From: Pseudomonadota bacterium
GTDB taxonomy: Bacteria; Pseudomonadota; Gammaproteobacteria; Berkiellales; Berkiellaceae
DNA: 64,000 nt
Reading direction: 5' to 3'
Assembly (NCBI GenBank): GCA_018242045.1
Contig: JAFECR010000011.1
Span: forward strand, 64,212-128,211
Part shown: positions 45,242 to 54,138 of the stretch, in pieces
Layout: each line of letters opens with the position of its first letter
Numbering within the stretch: position 1 is the stretch's first letter
The notes under the pieces: generated by a model
Database searches by the model: none
Seen by the model: the letters and a program-made list of their open reading frames with translations, nothing else
What the model was told of the DNA's origin: nothing
Translations under genes and position numbers: made by a program

Positions 45242-45880
45242 GTCGACTAATTCCTCTTCCAACATCATATTTGAAGCAGTTGCAACGGCAGGCATTTGAA
45301 CTTTTCTATTCGCCAACCCTTCTAACCAAGCACGCAATTCTTCAGTTTGGCGCTGCGCTAATTTAGGATCTTTGAAGGTATGTGTTAACAAAAACATCCC
45401 TTGAATGCTTGAAATTAAATTAAGCGCTAAGCCATGAGCTTTTTGATCAAAGCTCAAAGCTCTAAATTGCTCTTCTGACCAAACCAATATATCGTGCAAC
45501 AATTTAGCAGCTAGATCAGATAAAGCACCACCTTGCTTTCCTAACTCTTGGCAAAGACCACCAATAGGGCAACCAAAACGGGCCGTGACTTCTAAATTCT
45601 CCAAGCTATATTTGACAAGTGTCATTAAACGAGCCAATGGATCAGAAATTTCAGACCAAGAGGCTAATCTTTCAGACCATTCTGCTGCTCTTTTCTCAAT
45701 CACAGCAATACCAATGGCTTCTTTTGTTTTAAAATAATAGTAAACGTTACCCAGTGGTACATCAGCCTCTTGAGCGATATCAGCAAGCGTCGTTAAGTTA
45801 AAGCCTTGCTGATGAATCAAGATCTTAGCGGCTTCGATTAATCTAATACGTTTATCTGTTTTCCGTGGCATAAGATTCAT
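45239..45880 (-). CDS. TetR family transcriptional regulator
   Basis: A 213-residue repressor-type protein: N-terminal helix-turn-helix (TTLADIAQEADVPLGNVYYYFKTKEAI, about 30-56 in part) and a C-terminal ligand domain of the type marked by GCPIGGLCQEL. The ligand is unknown. It lies upstream of fadL and the beta-oxidation genes on the same strand, so fatty-acid control is possible but unproven. A start at 45871 (MPRKTDK) is an alternative. Its stop codon falls in a repeat-like sequence. Confidence 0.88.
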   Translation of the reverse strand: MNLMPRKTDKRIRLIEAAKILIHQQGFNLTTLADIAQEADVPLGNVYYYFKTKEAIGIAVIEKRAAEWSERLASWSEISDPLARLMTLVKYSLENLEVTARFGCPIGGLCQELGKQGGALSDLAAKLLHDILVWSEEQFRALSFDQKAHGLALNLISSIQGMFLLTHTFKDPKLAQRQTEELRAWLEGLANRKVQMPAVATASNMMLEEELVD

Positions 45881-46047
45881 AGTCCATTTACCTGTGGGTA
45901 ATTTCTATCACCTAATACGATGCTTGCCATACAACTGCAAACATCCTAGGAAAGTTGAAATATCCACTACCTATACTACTTATGGCTAAAGACTAATTGG
46001 ACAGTAGCCATAAACCCCTTTTTCAAGCGTTTCACTAACTCAGCAGA

Positions 46048-47457
46048 TTATACAAAATCGTAGCGAATTTGGATACCCACAAGATCAGCAGATCCTTTAT
46101 ACTCACCTTTTAAGGTTGCATGAGTAATCGGGGTATCTGATCCTGCAATAAATGGTGCTCTCTCGTTTATAGAAGCATCATCAAAGAAGAGATGGGCGTA
46201 ACCAAAGTCTATACGAAACGCTTCATTCACTGTAAATGCACCACCCAAAGCTACCCAGACGCGATCTTCATCAGGTAATCTTGCAGTGCGGAATTCATCC
46301 CGAATTGGTGATTGATCGTAAGCGGTTCCAATTCGGAACAACCAATTAGCATCATGAGTATAAACTAAACCAAGTGCAACCCGTCTGGAATCTTTAAAAT
46401 GCTCCCAAGTATCTGTATCTATTCCTGAGGTAAAGTCTACTGGAAGATTTCCTGCAAAAATAGGAAGACCTCTATTGGGTTCAAAACGTAATCGTAAAGT
46501 ATGCACGCGACTCCAATTGGTCCAAGCTGCATCTGCTGTTACAGCAAATTGATCAGTAAAGCAGTGAAACAAGCTGGCAGTCCAAGTTTCAGGAAAAGTA
46601 AGATGTGATCTAACACGATTAAGCGTATAAGTGCCTTCTGCTGGACCAAATCCAAATATGGTGCCATTGATAAGCGGAACCAAGCTCTCACTATTGCCTT
46701 CAGCATGATAATTTATGTGTGAGCGGTAGGTGATACCAAGGCGTGTTGAAAGTCTCGGTGTCCATAATACACCTGCGTGCCAACCATACCCCCAACCTTC
46801 TGCATGATTCTTTTGAAAACCATCTGTGGCAACGGTACCGGTTCCCGTTCTAGCCTCTAAGATGGCTTTGCCCCATAAAGCATCAGCACCAAACCCAACG
46901 GCAAAGCAAGGAGAAAATTCATAGGCAATGCTTGGACTAAAGTCTACTGTTTGTAACTTTGAGTTGGTTGCAAGATACCGTGCAATACTATCTTCATCGT
47001 AATGAGTATTGAGACCAAAAGGCGTTGTGACATTAAAACCAAAGATCCATCTGTCATCGATACGTTTTGAAAGATGGAAAGTAGGAACGAAGTTAAGGGT
47101 ACCAGGATTGTCTTCATTGCTACCTCTGACAGCGAACGGTGTCAGATTGATGGGAAAGGCAGGATTAAAAGAGCTCGTTGCAGTGGCAGTTAAATCAAAA
47201 TCCCCTTGAATGAGGATGCCACTTAGAACCACTTCGCTTTCACCAAGTCTCGTCAAACCCGCAGGATTATAGTACCCAGTACTAGCATCTTCAGCTAAAG
47301 CAGCAGTACCACTGTAAGCCAAACCTAGATTTGTCACATTTTGTTCTAGCAATGCAAAGCCTGAAGCAAATACTTGGCTGGAGAGACAGCTGAAAACCAA
47401 GCTTGAGCTTAATATTGCAATTTTTGTTTTATTCGTAGTGTCCCAGTTCCTGGCCAC
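46048..47457 (-). CDS. fadL: FadL/OmpP1 family outer-membrane fatty acid transporter
   Basis: FadL-type barrels carry long-chain fatty acids across the outer membrane. Signal peptide about 1-31, cleaved before SGFALLEQNV, the family's mature N-terminus; then LGLAYSGTAALAEDASTGYYNPAGL and a C-terminal beta strand ending in Val after Phe (IQIRYDFV). Length is 469 residues. The start is GTG with GGGAG nine bases upstream. An ATTGT-TTTG-ACAAT palindrome lies 65 bp upstream. It is placed with five beta-oxidation genes, matching an uptake role. Confidence 0.92.
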   Translation of the reverse strand: MARNWDTTNKTKIAILSSSLVFSCLSSQVFASGFALLEQNVTNLGLAYSGTAALAEDASTGYYNPAGLTRLGESEVVLSGILIQGDFDLTATATSSFNPAFPINLTPFAVRGSNEDNPGTLNFVPTFHLSKRIDDRWIFGFNVTTPFGLNTHYDEDSIARYLATNSKLQTVDFSPSIAYEFSPCFAVGFGADALWGKAILEARTGTGTVATDGFQKNHAEGWGYGWHAGVLWTPRLSTRLGITYRSHINYHAEGNSESLVPLINGTIFGFGPAEGTYTLNRVRSHLTFPETWTASLFHCFTDQFAVTADAAWTNWSRVHTLRLRFEPNRGLPIFAGNLPVDFTSGIDTDTWEHFKDSRRVALGLVYTHDANWLFRIGTAYDQSPIRDEFRTARLPDEDRVWVALGGAFTVNEAFRIDFGYAHLFFDDASINERAPFIAGSDTPITHATLKGEYKGSADLVGIQIRYDFV

Positions 47458-47521
47458 GTTTATTTACTCCCTTAACTAAAAGAAAAGTACCATGCTCTGT
47501 TGTGGCATAAGGTATTGCATA

Positions 47522-47535
47522 ATTGTTTTGACAAT
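47522..47535. promoter_or_regulatory. Palindrome upstream of fadL
   Basis: ATTGT-TTTG-ACAAT, a perfect 5-bp inverted repeat about 65 bp before the fadL start in a 140-bp intergenic region. TTGATT on the minus strand overlaps it and may be a -35, but the -10 is poor. It could be a site for the nearby TetR regulator; this is a guess. Confidence 0.25.
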
Positions 47536-47597
47536 CAACTCATGCGCATTGACTCTGGAATCATACTTTACCGAGATACTTGCCATATGTGAATGCC

Positions 47598-48203
47598 CTA
47601 CGACAAATTAAATAAATCTTTTCTAAATTTTTCACTGGGTGGAAAACGTCCCATCCAAACTTTAAGTACCAAGTTAAAAAACTCATCACCTTTAATGTTG
47701 CCTTTTATTGTACCTTTGATTATTACTTTTGTTCCTTCATTAGGAACATAATCTAATACTAAGGTATCACCGTTTTGCACGGGCGAATCAATCATTTTAA
47801 AAAACTGACTAATATTAATTTGTTCTCTCTCGATAATATCAGGCGGATTATTTTCCTTTATACCGGCTTCCCAATATTCCTTGAGATTATCGACAGTACC
47901 TATAAAATACAACCACATTCTTTTAGGACCTTTATCTAAAATTGCTTGTTGGGGGGTGCTAATGGGATTGAGGGAATAAAACGCGCCTAGATAATTATCT
48001 TTAAAATATAATTTGTGCAGCGCAATGCCTCTGAGCGTCAGTACATCACCCGTTTCTTCCAGCACAACCGATCGAGGAATATCTTGTTTCGTGTATTCAC
48101 TATTAGCAGCAAAAAGTGGTTTTTGTATAAGTAATCCGTGGAACAATATAAAAAGTGTAGCGCTGCAAATGATAAGAAAAAATTGATGTGCTGTTTTAAA
48201 CAT
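47598..48203 (-). CDS. Chalcone isomerase-like periplasmic protein
   Basis: Member of the bacterial chalcone-isomerase-like family, whose role is not established; eukaryotic relatives bind fatty acids. An N-terminal signal peptide or anchor (about 8-32) is followed by LRGIALHKLYFKDNYLGAFY, RMWLYFIGTVD and the C-terminal VWMGRFPPSEKFRKDL. Length is 201 residues. The location inside a fatty-acid degradation cluster fits lipid binding. The end of a dispersed repeat lies just upstream of its start. Confidence 0.75.
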   Translation of the reverse strand: MFKTAHQFFLIICSATLFILFHGLLIQKPLFAANSEYTKQDIPRSVVLEETGDVLTLRGIALHKLYFKDNYLGAFYSLNPISTPQQAILDKGPKRMWLYFIGTVDNLKEYWEAGIKENNPPDIIEREQINISQFFKMIDSPVQNGDTLVLDYVPNEGTKVIIKGTIKGNIKGDEFFNLVLKVWMGRFPPSEKFRKDLFNLS

Positions 48204-48228
48204 AAAACCAAATTTTGCAGAAGTGCCT

Positions 48229-48265
48229 TAATACTCTTTCCAGTTTAAATTTATGCTTTGATCAA
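48229..48265 (-). repeat. Relic end of the MITE-like element (copy E)
   Basis: TAATACTCTTTCCAGTTTAA then ATTTATGCTTTG, the element end, without core. It matches the reverse complement of 63930-63962 at roughly nine in ten bases. It lies between the thiolase stop and the chalcone-isomerase-like gene. Confidence 0.6.
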
Positions 48266-48275
48266 GTTAGAAAAT

Positions 48276-49472
48276 TTACAGTAACTCAAATATACCAGCA
48301 GCCCCCATCCCAGTTCCTATACACATGGTAACCATACCATATTTAACTTGTCGTTGCCGAGCACCATAAATTAATTTGGTTGCAAGAATGGCTCCGGTTG
48401 CCCCTAAGGGGTGGCCTAAAGCAATCGCACCTCCTTGAGGATTAATCTTATTTTCAGGTAAACCAAGTTCCTTAATCACGGCCAAACTTTGTGCTGCGAA
48501 GGCTTCATTGAGCTCAATCCATCCAATATCCTTTAAACTAATTTCAGCTTGATTTAGCACCAATGGTATCGCTTTGATGGGGCCAATACCCATAATCTCA
48601 GGTGCAACGCCAGCAACGCTAAATCCTCTAAATTTTGCCAAAGGTTGGAGTTGATATTCAGAAATAACCCGCTCGTTCGTTAAAAGTAAAGCGCTTGCCC
48701 CATCAGTCATCTGCGAACTATTCCCTGCTGTAACGGATCCTTTCAGTGAAAAAACAGATTTTAATTTTGACAATGCTTCCAAACTTGTATCCGCTCTTGG
48801 TCCTTGATCTTGCAAGACTTCCTGTATTTGCGTCTTCACTTGACAGGTCGTCAGACAAGGTAAAGACGTTTCTACTTGTATAGGAACAATCTGTTCACTA
48901 AATGCTTCACTGTGAATTGCTGCTAGCGCTTTTTGATGACTTGCTAAAGCAAAAGCATCTTGCTCTTGCCTTGAAATCTGCCATTGCTTCGCTACATTTT
49001 CAGCAGTGATCCCCATGCCAAAGGCTATCCCTAAATTTGCTTTATTCTCAAAATAACGATTATTCGCGCTAAAGCTGTGACCACCTAAAGGCACCATACT
49101 CATGCTTTCAACACCACCAGCAATGACCACCTCGCTTAAACCAAGTGCAATTCTATCAGCGGCCATGCTAATAGCTTGTAAACCCGAAGCGCAAAATCGG
49201 TTAATAGTCACGCCCGGAACAGTTTGAGGAAACCCTGCTAGTAGTGCTGCAATTCGAGCAACGTTCATACCTTGTTCGGCCTCTGGCATCGCACAACCAA
49301 TAATAACATCTTCTATTTTATCAAGCCCTAATTGAGGTACTTTTTGCATCAAGTTTTGCAAAACAGCTGCTAGAAGATCATCGGGTCTTTTGTTACGAAA
49401 AACACCTTTAGCTTTTCCAAGAGCTGTACGTCTTGCTGCAACAATATATACGTCTTGAATTTGTTTTACCAT
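48276..49472 (-). CDS. fadA: Acetyl-CoA C-acyltransferase (thiolase, FadA-like)
   Basis: Thiolase, last step of beta-oxidation. Catalytic residues: Cys in NRFCASGLQAI (about 93), NEAFAAQS, His in GGAIALGHPLGATGA and Cys in MCIGTGMGAAG. Length is 398 residues, close to FadA/AtoB. The start codon follows a dispersed-repeat end (GGAAAGAGTAT then ATG). It is read after the FadN-like gene with a 97-bp gap filled by the repeat. Confidence 0.92.
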   Translation of the reverse strand: MVKQIQDVYIVAARRTALGKAKGVFRNKRPDDLLAAVLQNLMQKVPQLGLDKIEDVIIGCAMPEAEQGMNVARIAALLAGFPQTVPGVTINRFCASGLQAISMAADRIALGLSEVVIAGGVESMSMVPLGGHSFSANNRYFENKANLGIAFGMGITAENVAKQWQISRQEQDAFALASHQKALAAIHSEAFSEQIVPIQVETSLPCLTTCQVKTQIQEVLQDQGPRADTSLEALSKLKSVFSLKGSVTAGNSSQMTDGASALLLTNERVISEYQLQPLAKFRGFSVAGVAPEIMGIGPIKAIPLVLNQAEISLKDIGWIELNEAFAAQSLAVIKELGLPENKINPQGGAIALGHPLGATGAILATKLIYGARQRQVKYGMVTMCIGTGMGAAGIFELL

Positions 49473-49562
49473 ATACTCTTTCCACTTTGAATTTATGCTT
49501 TTACTTGTTTACTCACCCCAGCCATGTACAAATACAACGCTACTCGCCTGGGGATTCGTTAA
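49471..49562 (-). repeat. MITE-like element, half copy F
   Basis: About 90 bp between the thiolase start and the end of the FadN-like gene. Read on the minus strand it has GAATCCCCAGG, ACATGGCTGGGGTGAG and ends TGGAAAGAGTATAT, i.e. the core plus one end; the other end is missing. The terminal AT provides the first two bases of the thiolase ATG. Confidence 0.75.
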
Positions 49563-49569
49563 ACGTAGA

Positions 49570-51939
49570 TTAATTTCTTAGAGGTTTACCTTTCTCTAAC
49601 ATGTATTTTATTCTGTCAAAGGTTTGTGGCATTTCTAACAATTCTATAATGGCATCTCGTTCTAGTTGACACATCCAATTCTCATCGACGAGTGAGTTTG
49701 CTTCTACTTCTCCACCACAAAGGACTTTTGCTAAAATGCAACCAATACGATAATCATGGGAGCTAATAAAGCCGCCTTCGACTAAATTTATTAAATAAGT
49801 CTTAAAATTAGCTATCCCAGGTTTTCCTGCAACAGGAAATTTTGCTGGCAACACTGGCGTGTAAGCACTATCTGCCAAAGCAGTTGCTTGCTTTATCCCC
49901 ATGAATAATAATTCATCAGCATTCATCACTATGGTATCTGCTGTCTGCAAATAGCCTAGTCTTTTAGCATCCATCGCACTCATAGAAACTTGTGCCATAG
50001 CTATTTGCTCAAAATAAGGACGCAGTGAGTCATAAACATTGCCTTTGATAGCTTTTTTTGCTGCGCGAAGTGCAAGCTCTTTACAACCACCACCTGCTGG
50101 TATAATGCCAATAGCAGTTTCAACCAAACCAACATACGATTCAAAAGCAGCCACAATATGTGTGGTATGCATACTTAGTTCACAACCACCACCTAATGTT
50201 AAGCCTCGAATGGCTGCTATCGAAGGCACTTGAGCATATCTTAACGCGAGTGCTGTTTGTTGAAAAAGAGCAACAATCTTGTCAAGATTATTAACTTGTT
50301 TTGATTTAAGCCCTTCAACGATTTCTGGTAAATTAGCACCAACACTAAAATCGATACCATGACGTTGCCATAAAACAAGTGCATCATAATCGACTTGAAC
50401 ACGAGCAATCGCTTCTTGAATACCTTCTAGTACTTCTGTTGTAATACTATTCTTTTTTGTTTTAAAACTCAGTACTGGGATCTTATCTTGCCATTTCCAC
50501 AGTCTAATTGCTTGAGTTTCAAAAATGGTATCACCTTCCCTTGGTTGGGCAGTCAAAATATGATCTGGGAAATATTGTCGATGATAAACTGCTAATTCAG
50601 AACCACCTAGAAAAATATTTTTTTCTGGGCAATAGCTTTTACCTTCTTGATATGGTCCATTGTTCAATTCTTTTATCCAATCAGGCAAGGTCGCTTGAGA
50701 CATGGTTTTACCCATCTTTTTATCTTGAGCAATTTTTTGAAAAATAGTCTGCCAAGAGGCCTGTTGCCATGTTTCAAATGGACCTTCTTGCCATCCATAC
50801 CCCCAGCGCATCGCCAAATCAATGTCTGCAGCAGTTGAAGCAATTGATTGCAAATGATAGGCACAATAATGAAATAAATCTCTAAAATGACACCAAAGTA
50901 ATTGTGCTTGCGGATCATTTGAAACAGAAAGCATTTCAAAGCGCATCGGCAAAGGATGTTGTAAAATAGATAAAACTTCGTTGTTTAAACGATTACTAAT
51001 GGGACGATAAGCTTTATCATGATGATCCCACACTAAAATTTGATCTTGCGATTTCTTATAAATACCTACACCACGTTTCTGACCTAATGACCCTTTATCA
51101 ATCAACTCTTTTATCCACACTGGTAATTCAAAAAACGAATACCATGGATCCTCCTGCAGATCTTTTTTTAGGGTATTTACTACATGAGCCATCGTATCTA
51201 AACCAACAACATCCATCGTTCTAAAAGTTGCACTTTTTGGTCTTGCAATTAATGGACCTGTCAATGCGTCAACAATGTCAGGGGCAATAGAAAGTTCATG
51301 ACTATGATGTAAAATACTCAAAAATGAAAACACACCAATTCGATTGCCAATAAAGTTTGGGGTATCTTTAGCAAAGATAACTCCCTTTCCTAAATGAGTT
51401 ACTAAAAATGTTTCTAATTGTTTTATAAGAAGCGGCGGTGTCTCAGGATGAGCAATTACTTCGACTAGCTTCATATAACGAGGTGGATTAAAAAAATGAA
51501 TACCACAAAATCGTTTTTGCAATGCTGAATTTAACCCTTTTGCTAAATCATGAATGCTTAACCCTGAAGTATTGGTTGCCAAAATCACAGATGGCGAAAG
51601 ATAAGAACTAATTTTTTGATATAGCTGTTGTTTGTAGTCAATCTTTTCAGCAATTGCTTCAATCACTAAATCGCATTGTCGCAACTTTTCTAAGTCTGCA
51701 TCATAATTTGCCGCAATAATATAATCTTCCATCCCTTGTATACCAAAGGGAGCCGGTTTTAGTTTTTGCAAGGATTTAAGCGATTCATTGACAATTGCAT
51801 TCTGATCTGATTTTTCGGCAGGCAAATCATATAAGATGGTTTGGATACCTGCATTTATTAAATGAGCTGCAATTTGCGCGCCCATAACACCTGCGCCCAA
51901 CACAGCTGCTTTTTTAATAACCAATTTATCATCGTTCAC
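49570..51939 (-). CDS. 3-hydroxyacyl-CoA dehydrogenase / enoyl-CoA hydratase fusion (FadN-like)
   Basis: A 789-residue bifunctional enzyme with the dehydrogenase first: NAD-binding VLGAGVMGAQIAAHL (about 12) and GIHFFNPPRYMKLVEV, then an enoyl-CoA hydratase/isomerase half with GANLPEI, AIRGLTLGGGCEL and IGIIPAGGGCKEL. This order equals Bacillus FadN and is the reverse of FadB/FadJ. I choose the GTG at 51939, which overlaps the preceding stop as GTGA and has AGGAG seven bases upstream; the frame is open to a TTG at 51960. It probably completes a second beta-oxidation route with the adjacent thiolase. Confidence 0.9.
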   Translation of the reverse strand: MNDDKLVIKKAAVLGAGVMGAQIAAHLINAGIQTILYDLPAEKSDQNAIVNESLKSLQKLKPAPFGIQGMEDYIIAANYDADLEKLRQCDLVIEAIAEKIDYKQQLYQKISSYLSPSVILATNTSGLSIHDLAKGLNSALQKRFCGIHFFNPPRYMKLVEVIAHPETPPLLIKQLETFLVTHLGKGVIFAKDTPNFIGNRIGVFSFLSILHHSHELSIAPDIVDALTGPLIARPKSATFRTMDVVGLDTMAHVVNTLKKDLQEDPWYSFFELPVWIKELIDKGSLGQKRGVGIYKKSQDQILVWDHHDKAYRPISNRLNNEVLSILQHPLPMRFEMLSVSNDPQAQLLWCHFRDLFHYCAYHLQSIASTAADIDLAMRWGYGWQEGPFETWQQASWQTIFQKIAQDKKMGKTMSQATLPDWIKELNNGPYQEGKSYCPEKNIFLGGSELAVYHRQYFPDHILTAQPREGDTIFETQAIRLWKWQDKIPVLSFKTKKNSITTEVLEGIQEAIARVQVDYDALVLWQRHGIDFSVGANLPEIVEGLKSKQVNNLDKIVALFQQTALALRYAQVPSIAAIRGLTLGGGCELSMHTTHIVAAFESYVGLVETAIGIIPAGGGCKELALRAAKKAIKGNVYDSLRPYFEQIAMAQVSMSAMDAKRLGYLQTADTIVMNADELLFMGIKQATALADSAYTPVLPAKFPVAGKPGIANFKTYLINLVEGGFISSHDYRIGCILAKVLCGGEVEANSLVDENWMCQLERDAIIELLEMPQTFDRIKYMLEKGKPLRN

Positions 51940-53972
51940 GCTTGCTCTCCTAATTCCCAACCCTTATCAGGAGCAAACCGAGCGCCATATCTTGCTTCTA
52001 AGGTTTTAAGCTGCTCTAGCAAAGTTTGCAACCCATGGGAATGAGCATAATGTAGCGGGCCACCTCTAAAGGGAGGAAACCCAAACCCAAAAATACATCC
52101 TGCATCAAGCAGATCAGCATCACTCACAATCTTTTCACGTAAACAGGCTATTGCCTCGTTAAGCAACCTAATAACGAGTCTATCTTTTATATCATTTGGT
52201 ATTGTTTCTGTTGGCAGCAATTTTGGTTTTAGTGCTCGCTTCTTTTTATATTGATAAAACCCTTTTCCTGTTTTTTGCCCTAATTCTCCCTTTGCAACAC
52301 ATGTTTTTAATTTTTCAGGTACTACGATATCTTTGCTTGTAGCTAATTTTTCTAATGCTGCTAAACAAATATCTAATCCAACTGCATCTGCCAGTTCTAT
52401 TGGTCCCATCGGCATACCAAATTCAGTTGCTGCCTTATCAATAATCGTTGGCGAAACCCCTTCCTCTAAGAGTGACATCGCTTCCAACATGTAGGGGAAC
52501 AAAATACGGTTAACTAAAAATCCTGGTTTACTTTTGACAACTAAAGGCAATTTATCAATACGTCGAACAAATGCACCCGCTTTGTCAATTTCAGCTTGGC
52601 TCGTTGATTGACTTCGTACTATTTCTACCAATGGCATTTTGGCTACTGGGTTAAAAAAATGAATTCCAATAAGTCGATGTGGGTTATCTAGCACCATACC
52701 TATTTCTTCCAAAGGAATAGTAGAAGTGTTGGTAGCTAAAATTGCCTGGGGCTTTGCTGACTTTTCCAACATTGAAAAAAGTTCTTGTTTTGCTTGCAAT
52801 TTTTCCGTAATCGCTTCAATAATAATATCCGCTTTACTTATTCCAATTCCTTTGGGATCAGGCATTAGCCTATCCATAACTTGTTGTATAAGATGTTTTT
52901 CTTTGAGTTGCTTCATGGCTAAATCATAGGTTCGCTTAACCGCATTCCCTATCAGATGAGGGCCTTGATCTTGCAAAGTAACATTAAAGCCTTTTATTGC
53001 ACACCAAGCAGCAATATCCCCACCCATAACGCCAGCACCAATAACATGAATATGCTGTGGTTTATACTCAATATTTTTACCTAAGGATTTAAGCTGTTCT
53101 TGTAAAAAGAACACTCGAACCAAATTGCGGGAAGTTTCAGAAACAAGCAATTCACCTATCGATTCTGCTTCTACATCCATTGCTTTTGGCAATGTGATAC
53201 CGTTTTCTACCCAATTTTCAATAATTTTAAACGGTGCTGGATAATGTGTAGGATTTACTTTTTGTTTTAATTTTTGCTTTATTAAATTACCTAATATCTT
53301 TCTAGATAATCCATAATTAGTATATTTTTGCCATTCAAACTTTGGCTTGTCAATAGAAGCTAAGGCATAATGTCTTGCAGCCTTTAAAAGAAGACGCAAT
53401 GGTAAAGCTTCATGGATGATCCCCATTTTTTTTGCTGATTTTGCTGATAACGTTCTACCAGATAAAATCACTTCCATTGCCGCTTTTGCGCCTATCAATT
53501 TGGGTAAACGTACTGTTCCACCCCAACCAGGCTGGATCCCTAACTTCACTTCAGGTAAGCCTAAGCGTGTCTTAGGTGAGTCGTGGGCGATTCGATAATT
53601 ACAAGCCAGTGTTAATTCAAGTCCTCCCCCAAGACATACGCCGTCTATTAGCGCAATTGTGGGTATTTTAAGCTGTTCTAGTTTATTAAATATTTTTTGA
53701 CCTTCACGAATTAGTTCTGTTGCTTCTTGTGCATTAGACAAAGATTTAAATTGTGAAATGTCTGCGCCAACAATAAATCCTGATTTCTTGCCAGAGGAAA
53801 TAATAAGTGCTTTAATTTCCGATTGCTCATTGATTCTATCTAGAATCTGATCAAATTCACGTAAAGTGCTTTCATTTAGGCTGTTTACGCTACTATCTTT
53901 TCTATTAAAAGTTAACCAAAGTATATTGTCTTCATTAATTTCTAAAGACCAGTGATTTAAATTAGGTACCAT
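51936..53972 (-). CDS. fadJ: Multifunctional fatty acid oxidation protein FadJ
   Basis: Enoyl-CoA hydratase (N-terminal; GADISQF, GVCLGGGLELTLAC and LPEVKLGIQPGWGGTVRLP) fused to 3-hydroxyacyl-CoA dehydrogenase (VIGAGVMGGDIAAWC at about 315; GIHFFNPVAKMPLVE). Length is 678 residues against 714 for E. coli FadJ. AAGGA precedes the ATG by seven bases. It runs into the FadN-like gene with a GTGA overlap. Confidence 0.93.
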   Translation of the reverse strand: MVPNLNHWSLEINEDNILWLTFNRKDSSVNSLNESTLREFDQILDRINEQSEIKALIISSGKKSGFIVGADISQFKSLSNAQEATELIREGQKIFNKLEQLKIPTIALIDGVCLGGGLELTLACNYRIAHDSPKTRLGLPEVKLGIQPGWGGTVRLPKLIGAKAAMEVILSGRTLSAKSAKKMGIIHEALPLRLLLKAARHYALASIDKPKFEWQKYTNYGLSRKILGNLIKQKLKQKVNPTHYPAPFKIIENWVENGITLPKAMDVEAESIGELLVSETSRNLVRVFFLQEQLKSLGKNIEYKPQHIHVIGAGVMGGDIAAWCAIKGFNVTLQDQGPHLIGNAVKRTYDLAMKQLKEKHLIQQVMDRLMPDPKGIGISKADIIIEAITEKLQAKQELFSMLEKSAKPQAILATNTSTIPLEEIGMVLDNPHRLIGIHFFNPVAKMPLVEIVRSQSTSQAEIDKAGAFVRRIDKLPLVVKSKPGFLVNRILFPYMLEAMSLLEEGVSPTIIDKAATEFGMPMGPIELADAVGLDICLAALEKLATSKDIVVPEKLKTCVAKGELGQKTGKGFYQYKKKRALKPKLLPTETIPNDIKDRLVIRLLNEAIACLREKIVSDADLLDAGCIFGFGFPPFRGGPLHYAHSHGLQTLLEQLKTLEARYGARFAPDKGWELGEQA

Positions 53973-53989
53973 GATTTATCCTTGTACTT

Positions 53990-54118
53990 GTATACTCTTT
54001 CCACTTTGCTTTTAGTCGTTGTTGGCTGCGCTCACTCACCCCAGTCATGCGCTCAATGTGCACTCCTGGGGATTCGTTCTCTTGCCGCCTAGACTAAAAG
54101 CAAACTGGCGCGAGTATG
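53990..54118 (-). repeat. MITE-like element, copy G
   Basis: A complete copy of about 128 bp between fadI and fadJ, read on the minus strand from ATACTCGCGCC to GGAAAGAGTATA. It aligns with copy B over its whole length at about 85 percent by eye, including CTAGGCGGCAAG, GAATCCCCAG, GTGCACATTGAG and AGCCAACAACG. Confidence 0.85.
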
Positions 54119-54138
54119 GATCGAAAATTTCGCTATTT

